Source: Bacteroidota bacterium (GTDB taxonomy: Bacteria > CLD3 > SB21). Taken from it: a stretch of DNA of 14,071 bases. Position numbers and translations under genes: made by a program. Positions within the stretch are counted from its first letter, which is position 1; every line of letters starts with the position of its first letter. Under the pieces are notes generated by a model. That model had not been told where the DNA came from. It worked only from the letters and a program-made list of their open reading frames with translations, and did no database searches. Positions 8,060 through 14,071 of this stretch are shown here, in pieces. The stretch lies in contig JAGQUY010000245.1 in the NCBI GenBank assembly GCA_020438245.1, positions 1-14,071 of the forward strand, read 5' to 3'.

Positions 8060-9387
8060 TTTGCTCCAACAAATTGGTTTTTAGAGCCCCTGCCGACTCC
8101 AACGTATTTGAACCCGATTTTTTGAACTTCTTCGACGTCATAGATATTGCGACAATCCACGAGGTGGGGATGTTTAAGCAGGCTCTTTGCCCGGTGCAGA
8201 TCCATTTCTCGAAATTCGTTCCACTCAGTCACCAAAACCATGCAGTCAGCACCGGCGACGCAATCATACACGTCTTTGCAGTACGTTATGTCGGAGAAGA
8301 CGGACTTATAAATATCCATGGCGACCGGATCGTAAGCTCTTACCGATCCGCCCGCCTTTAGAATTTCATCCACAATAACGAGCGACGTTGCTTCACGAAT
8401 ATCGTCGGTGTTGGGTTTGAAAGCCAGACCAAGCAGTGCAATCGTTTTGCCTTTCAGGTTGCCGACCATGGTCTTTATCTTGTCGACCATCAAATATTTT
8501 TGTTTTTCATTCGCTTCAATAGCTGCAGTAACTACAAGATTGGGAATACCGACATCGTCCGACGTCTTAACCAAGGCCTTCGTGTCCTTGGGAAAACAGC
8601 TTCCTCCGTAACCGCCGCCGGCGTGAAGAAATTTGGGGCTGATTCGTCCGTCCAGGCCCATCGCGCGGGCAACCGTTTTAACATCCGCTCCGATTCGATC
8701 ACAGATATTGGCAATCTCATTGATATACGAAATCTTGACTGCCAAAAATGCATTTGACGCATACTTGATCATTTCACTCGTCTCTATATTCGTAATGACC
8801 ATCGGGGTTTCATTGATGTACAATGCCCGGTAAACCATCTTCATAACTTCGGTTGCCCGATCGCTGTCGGACCCAATCACCACGCGGTCTGGTCTTAAGA
8901 AATCACCAACCGCAGAGCCCTCCCGCAGGAACTCCGGATTCGAAACAACGTCAAATTCGCTGCCGGGGGATGCTTTCTCCTTCAAAATATTCCACACCTT
9001 GCGGCCCGTTCCGGCGGGCACAGTACTCTTGGTGACAACGACTTTATAGTCATGTAAATTGCGTGCAATGCTTTCCGCCACTTTGAAAACGATTGAAAGA
9101 TCAGCCTCCCCTTTGGAACCCGGCGGCGTTCCGACTGCAATGAAAATAACCTCTGATTCACGAATGGATTCATCCACGCTGGAGCTGAAAGAAAGTCGCT
9201 TCTTTTGCACATTTCGTTCGACCACTTCTTGCAGTCCCGGCTCGTAAATCGGAATAATTCCGCGGTTCAGTTTGTCAATCTTGTCCTCATCGATGTCCGC
9301 ACAAATAACCGCATTTCCAAAGTCTGCCAGACAGGCCCCGGAGACCAATCCAACATATCCGGTCCCAACAACGCAAATTTTCTTCAT
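8056..9387 (-). CDS. ugd: UDP-glucose 6-dehydrogenase
   Basis: This enzyme oxidises UDP-glucose to UDP-glucuronate with two NAD+ in the cytoplasm. The 443 residues carry the N-terminal NAD motif VVGTGYVGLVSG (6-17), ADID (30-33) with the acidic residue that binds NAD ribose, VGTPPGSKGEADLS (85-98), and STVPAGT (121-127). Active-site residues align with those of Streptococcus pyogenes UDP-glucose dehydrogenase: T122, E152 and E156 in NPEFLREGSA, K208 and N212 in MIKYASNAFLA, and C264 and D268 in GGSCFPKD. The UDP-binding C-terminal domain contains LGLAFKPNTDDIREA (319-333). It is the first polysaccharide gene, starting 15 bases after the rnc stop. The only Shine-Dalgarno-like element, AGGAT, lies rather far (about 13 bases) upstream of the ATG. 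No promoter is recognisable in the 15-base gap; one inside rnc cannot be excluded. The GGSCFPKD form distinguishes it from the paralogous dehydrogenase that follows. Confidence 0.95.
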   Translation of the reverse strand: MKKICVVGTGYVGLVSGACLADFGNAVICADIDEDKIDKLNRGIIPIYEPGLQEVVERNVQKKRLSFSSSVDESIRESEVIFIAVGTPPGSKGEADLSIVFKVAESIARNLHDYKVVVTKSTVPAGTGRKVWNILKEKASPGSEFDVVSNPEFLREGSAVGDFLRPDRVVIGSDSDRATEVMKMVYRALYINETPMVITNIETSEMIKYASNAFLAVKISYINEIANICDRIGADVKTVARAMGLDGRISPKFLHAGGGYGGSCFPKDTKALVKTSDDVGIPNLVVTAAIEANEKQKYLMVDKIKTMVGNLKGKTIALLGLAFKPNTDDIREATSLVIVDEILKAGGSVRAYDPVAMDIYKSVFSDITYCKDVYDCVAGADCMVLVTEWNEFREMDLHRAKSLLKHPHLVDCRNIYDVEEVQKIGFKYVGVGRGSKNQFVGAK

Positions 9388-9402
9388 TCTGGTTTTTCTA
9401 TC

Positions 9403-10203
9403 CTAATTTTTTATTTCTTTTAACGTACTTTTTGCAGCCAGTTGTTCTGCTTCTTTTTTTGAAGGTCCTTTTCCAATACCGTACAGCTGCTGACGAATAC
9501 TGACTTGAATGGTAAACTCTTTATTATGTTCAGGACCCACCTCCTGAAGTACCGTGTAAACCGGCATTCCCAAATCTCTCGCCTGAGCCCACTCCAGCAA
9601 TTCACCCTTGTAGTTGAAGTGCTGTTCATCACTCAAAATGCCGTCCACGTTATTCAAAACCGATCGCAATATGAAACGACGCGCCTCGTGGAATCCGCTG
9701 TCCAAATAGATCGCGCCGATTATGCTCTCCAATACATCGGAGAGAATCGACGCCCGCTGGCGACCACCGGATCTCTCTTCTCCCTCACTCATCAGAATAA
9801 ATCCCCCCAGGCGAAGAGCCTCTGCTTTGGAGGCCAATATTTTCTTGTTTACCAACGCGGACTTGTTCTTGGTCAGGTCTCCCTCTTCCTGAACCGTAAA
9901 CTTGGTGTACAGATAATCACCCGTAACAAGGCTCAACACCAAATCTCCCAAAAACTCCATCCTTTCATAAGAGGCCATCCGGCTTTCATTAAAAACACTG
10001 AGGTACGAGCGGTGCTTGAGGGCTTGAACAAAAATTCGGGGGTCATGAATCCTGATGCCCAGGTCCTGCTCAAGAGTTTTCAATTGGACGATGAGCTCGC
10101 GACGGTTCTTTACGTTACGCAACTTGGAGGGCCATCGCCAATGACGAATCACCCTCCATCGCCCCCCAAACCCAGGGCTGACCGAACGGGAATCAAGTCC
10201 CAT
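9403..10203 (-). CDS. rnc: Ribonuclease III
   Basis: This double-stranded RNA endonuclease processes rRNA precursors and some mRNAs. The 266 residues contain the RNase III signature ERMEFLGDLVL (80-90) and the second acidic motif SDVLESIIGAIYLDSG (155-170). The metal-binding residues equivalent to E. coli E41, D45, D114 and E117 are E83, D87, D156 and E159. A double-stranded RNA-binding domain spans about 197-266, ending with GPSKKEAEQLAAKSTLKEI. The N-terminus from the ATG at 10203 is about 30 residues longer than in typical family members, is rich in Arg and Trp, and has no Shine-Dalgarno sequence. A GTG at 10152 (residue 18) with G-rich sequence upstream is a possible alternative start giving 249 residues, and a TTG at 10122 another. 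It follows fabF by 11 bases, matching the common fab-acpP-fabF-rnc order. Confidence 0.93.
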   Translation of the reverse strand: MGLDSRSVSPGFGGRWRVIRHWRWPSKLRNVKNRRELIVQLKTLEQDLGIRIHDPRIFVQALKHRSYLSVFNESRMASYERMEFLGDLVLSLVTGDYLYTKFTVQEEGDLTKNKSALVNKKILASKAEALRLGGFILMSEGEERSGGRQRASILSDVLESIIGAIYLDSGFHEARRFILRSVLNNVDGILSDEQHFNYKGELLEWAQARDLGMPVYTVLQEVGPEHNKEFTIQVSIRQQLYGIGKGPSKKEAEQLAAKSTLKEIKN

Positions 10204-10214
10204 GGCTGATCAAT

Positions 10215-11459
10215 TCAATTCTTGAACTTCTTGACCGCGAGGCATGTGTTGTGGCCCCCAAATCCGAAGGTATTGGAAATCGCTGCCTCTATCGATTGTT
10301 CGACCATCTTGTTCGGTACGTAGTTCAAATCACAGTTTTCGTCCGGCACTTCATAGTTGATGGTCGGTGGAATTTTGCCCGTCTGAACGGCAAGAGTGGT
10401 TGCAATGAATTCAATGCCGCCGGCCGCGCCCAACAGATGTCCCGTCATTGATTTCGTCGAACTGACCAGCGTCTTATACGCATGGTCTCCAAAAACAGTC
10501 TTGATAGCTGCGGTTTCGTTCTTATCATTGTACTCCGTGGATGTTCCGTGAGCATTGATATATCCGATCTCTTCCGGTTTCAGTCCGCCATCCTTCAGCG
10601 CCGCCTTCATGGCTCGTGCAGCTCCCTCACCACCTTCGGAAGGAGCGGTAATATGATATGCATCGTCGGTATATCCGATGCCGGCAATTTCTCCGTAAAT
10701 CTTGGCGCCCCGCTTCAACGCGTGACCAAGTTCCTCGATGACCACCACGCCGGCGCCTTCTCCCATCACAAACCCATCCCGCTCTTTGTCAAACGGACGA
10801 CTTGCGCGCAGCGGATCGTCGTTGCGCGTGGACAAGGCTTTGAGGGCATTGAACCCGGCGACTCCCATTCGACAGATACCGGCTTCCGAACCGCCACAAA
10901 CCATCGCATCCGCATCACCCCTTTCTATCAGGAGAAACGCATCACCGATGGCATGACTGCCGGTGGCACACGCAGAAACTGTCGCGTAGTTGGGACCCTT
11001 CAGGCCGTTGATTATGGCCACATGCCCTGCGGCGATATCAATGATCATCATGGGAATGAAGAATGGGCTGACGCGCTGAGGACCCCTCTGCATGAATACC
11101 TCAAACTGATCTTCAAAAGTCTGAAATCCTCCGATACCGCTCCCGATGATACATCCGATCCGGTCAGCGTCGAGCGCTTTGACGTCGAGATGCGCATCAT
11201 CGATTGCCATTCTGGACGCGGCGACTGCGAACTGGGTGAAGCGATCCATGCGGCGCGCTTCTTTCTTATCCATGTACTGGGCAGCGTCGAAATTCTTGAC
11301 CTCAGACGCAAACTTGGTCACATGGTCTTTGGTATCGAAAAGCGTGATCGGACCGGCGCCGTTTCTGCCTTCCAACAAACCCGTCCAAAACTCATCGGTG
11401 GAATTTCCGATCGGCGTTACCGCCCCCAGACCGGTGATAACCACTCTACGTTGCCTCAT
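10215..11459 (-). CDS. fabF: 3-oxoacyl-ACP synthase II (KAS II)
   Basis: This condensing enzyme elongates acyl-ACP with malonyl-ACP in type II fatty-acid synthesis. The 414-residue length matches FabF. The start RRVVITGLGAVTPIG (4-18) is diagnostic. The catalytic triad is C164 in VSACATGSHAIGDA, H304 in INAHGTSTEYND and H341 in KSMTGHLLGAAG, with K336, one residue offset from E. coli C163, H303 and H340. FGFGGHNTC near the C-terminus carries the conserved gating phenylalanine region. A strong AAGGAG lies five bases before the ATG. It follows acpP after an 82-base spacer, the longest non-coding stretch here, and precedes rnc by 11 bases. FabB is excluded because the sequence has FabF-type length and motifs and follows acpP. 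Confidence 0.97.
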   Translation of the reverse strand: MRQRRVVITGLGAVTPIGNSTDEFWTGLLEGRNGAGPITLFDTKDHVTKFASEVKNFDAAQYMDKKEARRMDRFTQFAVAASRMAIDDAHLDVKALDADRIGCIIGSGIGGFQTFEDQFEVFMQRGPQRVSPFFIPMMIIDIAAGHVAIINGLKGPNYATVSACATGSHAIGDAFLLIERGDADAMVCGGSEAGICRMGVAGFNALKALSTRNDDPLRASRPFDKERDGFVMGEGAGVVVIEELGHALKRGAKIYGEIAGIGYTDDAYHITAPSEGGEGAARAMKAALKDGGLKPEEIGYINAHGTSTEYNDKNETAAIKTVFGDHAYKTLVSSTKSMTGHLLGAAGGIEFIATTLAVQTGKIPPTINYEVPDENCDLNYVPNKMVEQSIEAAISNTFGFGGHNTCLAVKKFKN

Positions 11460-11541
11460 ACGATCTCCTTCGCCGAAAAATACGATAAATAAACCTCAAC
11501 GACACGTCGAACCTGTCGATGTCCCGCTGCTGGAAACTCTC

Positions 11542-11793
11542 TTACTTAGCGAGGCGGGTTACCAAATAGTCGATGGTGGATCCTACCGTTGAGAGCTTGG
11601 CTGCTTCTTCCTCGGGGATTTTTTCGCCAAGGCTGAATGAATCTTCAAACTCCATCACCAGTTCAACCTGGTCCAACGAGTCGGCGCCCAAATCTTCAAC
11701 ATACGAAGCTTCCGGCTTCACTTCTGCTTCCGTCACGCCGAGTTTCTTGACAATAATCTCGGTTACTTTTTTGCTGATTTCTTCCTTGGTCAT
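11542..11793 (-). CDS. acpP: Acyl carrier protein
   Basis: This small acidic protein of 83 residues carries growing acyl chains on a 4'-phosphopantetheine arm. The attachment serine is S39 in the canonical GADSLDQVELVMEFED (36-51). Helix I (about 3-16), the long acidic helix II starting at the serine and a C-terminal helix (about 71-80) are recognisable; the length is slightly more than the usual 77-79 because of extra C-terminal residues. AAGGAG lies seven bases before the ATG, one of the best ribosome-binding sites in the window and in keeping with high expression. It is flanked by the two longest gaps in the window (53 bases upstream, 82 downstream). Confidence 0.97.
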   Translation of the reverse strand: MTKEEISKKVTEIIVKKLGVTEAEVKPEASYVEDLGADSLDQVELVMEFEDSFSLGEKIPEEEAAKLSTVGSTIDYLVTRLAK

Positions 11794-11846
11794 GATGTTT
11801 CTCCTTGCTTGGTTTGCGTTTGGTTAGTTCATCGTAAAAAAATCTG

Positions 11847-12596
11847 TTATCGAATTACTCTGCCTCCATCTACTTGGATGACTTGCCCGGTTATATAAGC
11901 TGATTCGTCGGCAGCTAAAAACCGCACGGCATGAGCAACCTCATCTACCGTTCCCGCGCGATGAAGCGGAATGAAATGTAAAATCTCCTGAATGGCCGCC
12001 TCGGGCAAATCCCTTGTCATGTCGGTCACAATGTAGCCCGGCGCCACACTGTTGACAGTAACCCCATAAGGTGCCAACTCCTTTGCCGTGGCCATCATCA
12101 TTCCATCGAGCCCCGATTTGGACGCCGCGTAATTGCTCTGAAAAGGATTGCCGCCCAGTGCAACCACAGATGAAATATTGATGATGCGTCCGCTTTTTTG
12201 TTTCATCAGTATTCGGGATGCACGACGAGTGCAAAGATACGCGCTTTTGAGATTATTCTCAAGCACCCAATCCCATTCCTGTTCATCCATCCTCGCCAAC
12301 AGACTGTTTTTGACCACTCCTGCGTTGTTGACCAGAATATCGAGACGGCCGAATCTCTCCAGAGTCATGTCAAAAAGCCGGGTGACGTCACTGGATTTGG
12401 AAACATCGGCAGCCACCGCCGCTACTTTTTCAAAACCGCAGCCCCTCAACATCGAGGCAGTCTCCTCGAGCCGCTGCTGATCACGACCATTGATCACCAC
12501 CGACGCTCCGGCAGTCAGGAAATTACGGGCAATGGCCTCACCGATACCCCGTGACGAACCCGTCACGATCGCTACTTTGTTTTCCAAAGAACACAT
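11847..12596 (-). CDS. fabG: 3-oxoacyl-ACP reductase
   Basis: This NADPH-dependent short-chain dehydrogenase/reductase reduces beta-ketoacyl-ACP to beta-hydroxyacyl-ACP. At 249 residues it has the classical SDR pattern: TGSSRGIGEA (12-21), AADVS (62-66), NNAG (90-93), N115, and the catalytic S143, Y156 and K160 (E. coli S138, Y151, K155). PGYIVTDMT (186-194) and a C-terminal GQVIQVDGG (237-245) are typical of FabG. The start at 12596 is eight bases after the fabD stop; only a weak GAGAG sits immediately before the ATG. Position between fabD and acpP makes FabG the natural reading rather than a generic SDR. Confidence 0.95.
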   Translation of the reverse strand: MCSLENKVAIVTGSSRGIGEAIARNFLTAGASVVINGRDQQRLEETASMLRGCGFEKVAAVAADVSKSSDVTRLFDMTLERFGRLDILVNNAGVVKNSLLARMDEQEWDWVLENNLKSAYLCTRRASRILMKQKSGRIINISSVVALGGNPFQSNYAASKSGLDGMMMATAKELAPYGVTVNSVAPGYIVTDMTRDLPEAAIQEILHFIPLHRAGTVDEVAHAVRFLAADESAYITGQVIQVDGGRVIR

Positions 12597-12604
12597 CTCT
12601 CGGG

Positions 12605-13537
12605 TCAGGGTTTGAATTTCTCCAACTCCCCAATTTTACCGATACTTTCACAATGTATCGATTTATCAATCCGCTTGAGCAGTCCTTGCAGAACATTACC
12701 CGGTCCGATTTCATAAAACTGGGTGGCTCCGTCTGCGACCATGCATTTCATGCTTTCTTCCCAACGAACCGCCCCTGTAATTTGATCAATCAGAAGAGTT
12801 TTGATGGCGCCGGTCTCAAGTACAGGTTTGGCAGTCACATTGGCATAAACCGGCACTCCGGCAGTATGAAACTTTGACTTCTCCAATATTTGGGCAACCG
12901 CCGCCTTCGCGGATGCCATCAGGGGAGAATGAAACGCACCGCTTACGACCAACTCCTTCACCATGCGCGCACCGGCGGATTTCGCCAACTCCATCGCCTT
13001 CTGAACGCCGGCTACCGAACCCGAAATCACAATTTGACCCGGTGAGTTGAAATTGGCACACTGGACAATACCGGCGGACGACGCTTCCTCGCACAGATTA
13101 ATCAAGGCTTCGGACTCCATTCCGATAATGGCCGCCATCGTCCCTCTGTTTTCTTCGCCCGCCTTCTGCATTCCCTCCGCACGAACCTTCACGATTGCAA
13201 GAGCATCTTCAAATGCCAGCACGCCCGCGGCAACCAGGGCGGAATACTCCCCCAAACTATGTCCAGCCGCCATGTGAAATTCGGAATTGCTCCCAAACTG
13301 TTCTTTCAACACAGTCAGAACCGCTATGCTATGGGTAAAAATGGCGGGCTGCGTAACTCGGGTTTGTTTTAACTCTTCTTCCGGTCCGTCAAACGATACC
13401 TTTGCCAAATCAAATCCAAGAACGTCAGACGCCTTTTCATAGACCTTTAATGCAGCGTCATAATTGTCAAAGAAGTCCCTGCCCATTCCTACGTATTGGG
13501 AACCCTGACCCGGAAAAATAAGTGCGGTTTTTGACAT
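12605..13537 (-). CDS. fabD: Malonyl-CoA:ACP transacylase
   Basis: This acyltransferase moves malonyl groups from CoA to acyl carrier protein, supplying the extender for elongation. I place the start at the ATG at 13537 (310 residues; E. coli FabD has 309). A longer frame opens with a TTG at 13558 overlapping the fabH stop, but it adds only seven unconserved residues, whereas the ATG has AGGT nine bases upstream and gives the family-typical beginning KTALIFPGQGSQYVGMG. Catalytic residues are S94 in GHSLGEYSA, R119, and H203 in SGAFHSPLM, each two residues offset from E. coli S92, R117 and H201. The gap to fabH is then 17 bases, and to fabG eight bases. Confidence 0.96.
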   Translation of the reverse strand: MSKTALIFPGQGSQYVGMGRDFFDNYDAALKVYEKASDVLGFDLAKVSFDGPEEELKQTRVTQPAIFTHSIAVLTVLKEQFGSNSEFHMAAGHSLGEYSALVAAGVLAFEDALAIVKVRAEGMQKAGEENRGTMAAIIGMESEALINLCEEASSAGIVQCANFNSPGQIVISGSVAGVQKAMELAKSAGARMVKELVVSGAFHSPLMASAKAAVAQILEKSKFHTAGVPVYANVTAKPVLETGAIKTLLIDQITGAVRWEESMKCMVADGATQFYEIGPGNVLQGLLKRIDKSIHCESIGKIGELEKFKP

Positions 13538-13546
13538 CTTTTTATT

Positions 13547-13550
13547 ACCT
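13547..13550 (-). promoter_or_regulatory. Ribosome-binding site that sets the fabD start
   Basis: The minus strand reads AGGT nine bases before the ATG at 13537. It supports that ATG over the in-frame TTG at 13558, which overlaps the fabH stop codon. Confidence 0.55.
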
Positions 13551-13554
13551 GAAA

Positions 13555-14071
13555 TCAATAGGCCCAGCGAAGCAGAATGCTGCTGGTAGTGAATCCGCCC
13601 CCAAAGGCGGCAATAACCACAAGATCATTTTTCTTAAGACGCCCGGAGGCCACGGACTCCGACAGCGCGATCGGAATGGTCCCGCTTGTGGTATTACCAA
13701 AGCGATCAATATTAATCACGACTTTATTGTCTTCCAAACCCATCCTTTTTGCCGCCGAATCAATAATTCGTTTGTTGGCTTGGTGCGGTACGAAAAGGCC
13801 CACATCCGCTCCCGTATATCCGTTTCTTTCCACGATAAGGGCCGAGGCATCTGCCATACCCTTCACGGCATATTGATAGACGTTCTTTCCATCCTGGAAA
13901 ATATAATGCATTTTCTTGTCAACCGTTTCGTGCGTGGGAGGATTCAAACTTCCGCCGCCCGGCATATTAAGATACTGGGCACCGTTACCGTCCACGCTAT
14001 TATAGTAATCCAAGATGCCCAGCTTTTCATCTTCCGAGGGCTCCAAGAGGACGGCGCCGGCGCCGTCGCCG
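13555..14071 (-). CDS. fabH: 3-oxoacyl-ACP synthase III (KAS III), 5' end beyond window
   Basis: The frame is open to the right edge; 171 residues plus the stop are visible, about the C-terminal half of a protein usually 310-330 long. It begins GDGAGAVLLEPSEDE, the conserved FabH segment following the first half, so the active-site cysteine lies outside the window. The histidine of VPHQANKRI and the asparagine of RFGNTTSGTIPIAL correspond to E. coli H244 and N274 of the Cys-His-Asn triad, and AAFGGGFTTSSILLRW is the typical C-terminus. FabH condenses acyl-CoA, usually acetyl or branched primers, with malonyl-ACP to start fatty-acid synthesis. It is followed after 17 bases by fabD. A TTG at 14046 is only an internal codon. 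Primer preference cannot be judged from this half. Confidence 0.95.
   Translation of the reverse strand, partial: GDGAGAVLLEPSEDEKLGILDYYNSVDGNGAQYLNMPGGGSLNPPTHETVDKKMHYIFQDGKNVYQYAVKGMADASALIVERNGYTGADVGLFVPHQANKRIIDSAAKRMGLEDNKVVINIDRFGNTTSGTIPIALSESVASGRLKKNDLVVIAAFGGGFTTSSILLRWAY

Noticed and set aside
9505..10209. A 234-codon plus-strand open frame opposite rnc.
   Set aside because: Antisense to a complete RNase III with both catalytic motifs; no family resemblance and no independent support.
10482..11492. A 336-codon open frame on the plus strand opposite fabF.
   Set aside because: It lies almost wholly antisense to an intact, motif-verified fabF, shows no recognisable domain, and is best explained as a codon-usage shadow.
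11500..11518. A small inverted repeat (CGACA/TGTCG, nine-base loop) in the acpP-fabF spacer as a possible terminator or attenuator.
   Set aside because: Only five base pairs and no following T run on the transcribed strand; too weak to call.
11794..11846. The fabG-acpP gap as a site for a promoter or FapR/FabR-type operator.
   Set aside because: Apart from the acpP ribosome-binding site I see no convincing -35/-10 pair or palindrome in these 53 bases.
13538..13558. Seven extra N-terminal residues of FabD from a TTG at 13558.
   Set aside because: The TTG overlaps the fabH stop and the residues are not family-like; the ATG at 13537 has an AGGT element and gives the standard length.

Overview
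The window is a gene-dense, strictly unidirectional stretch: all thirteen genes lie on the minus strand, so transcription runs from the right edge (14071) to the left edge (1). Both edges cut genes: the right end lies inside fabH and the left end inside a sugar C-methyltransferase gene. The largest gap between genes is 82 bases. I see no RNA gene, insertion sequence, CRISPR array or convincing terminator.

Region A (about 9403-14071) is a fatty-acid synthesis cluster in the widespread order fabH, fabD, fabG, acpP, fabF, rnc. It encodes the initiating ketoacyl synthase, the malonyl transacylase, the ketoreductase, acyl carrier protein, the elongating ketoacyl synthase and ribonuclease III. All catalytic residues that can be checked are intact.

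Region B (1-9387) starts only 15 bases after rnc and is a surface-polysaccharide locus. In transcription order it encodes UDP-glucose 6-dehydrogenase, a WbpA-type UDP-N-acetylhexosamine dehydrogenase, a WecB-type UDP-GlcNAc 2-epimerase, a Wza-like SLBB export protein, a Wzx-like flippase, a small SAM methyltransferase, GDP-mannose 4,6-dehydratase and a zinc-containing sugar C-methyltransferase. Together they could supply UDP-glucuronate, an acidic N-acetylhexosamine (GlcNAcA or ManNAcA type), and a GDP-4-keto-6-deoxymannose-derived, possibly C-methyl-branched, deoxy sugar. They could also move lipid-linked repeat units across the inner membrane and pass polymer through the outer membrane. No glycosyltransferase, polymerase (Wzy) or tyrosine kinase (Wzc) is visible, so the locus probably continues beyond the left edge.

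The outer-membrane-type export protein points to a diderm (Gram-negative-type) bacterium with moderate GC. The protein sequences do not look like close relatives of Escherichia or Pseudomonas. An FCB-group or similar uncultured lineage is my guess, at low confidence. Each family here is known. The noteworthy points are the direct run from the fab-rnc cluster into the polysaccharide locus, the gmd plus C-methyltransferase pair, and the non-lipoprotein SLBB exporter next to a flippase without Wzc.
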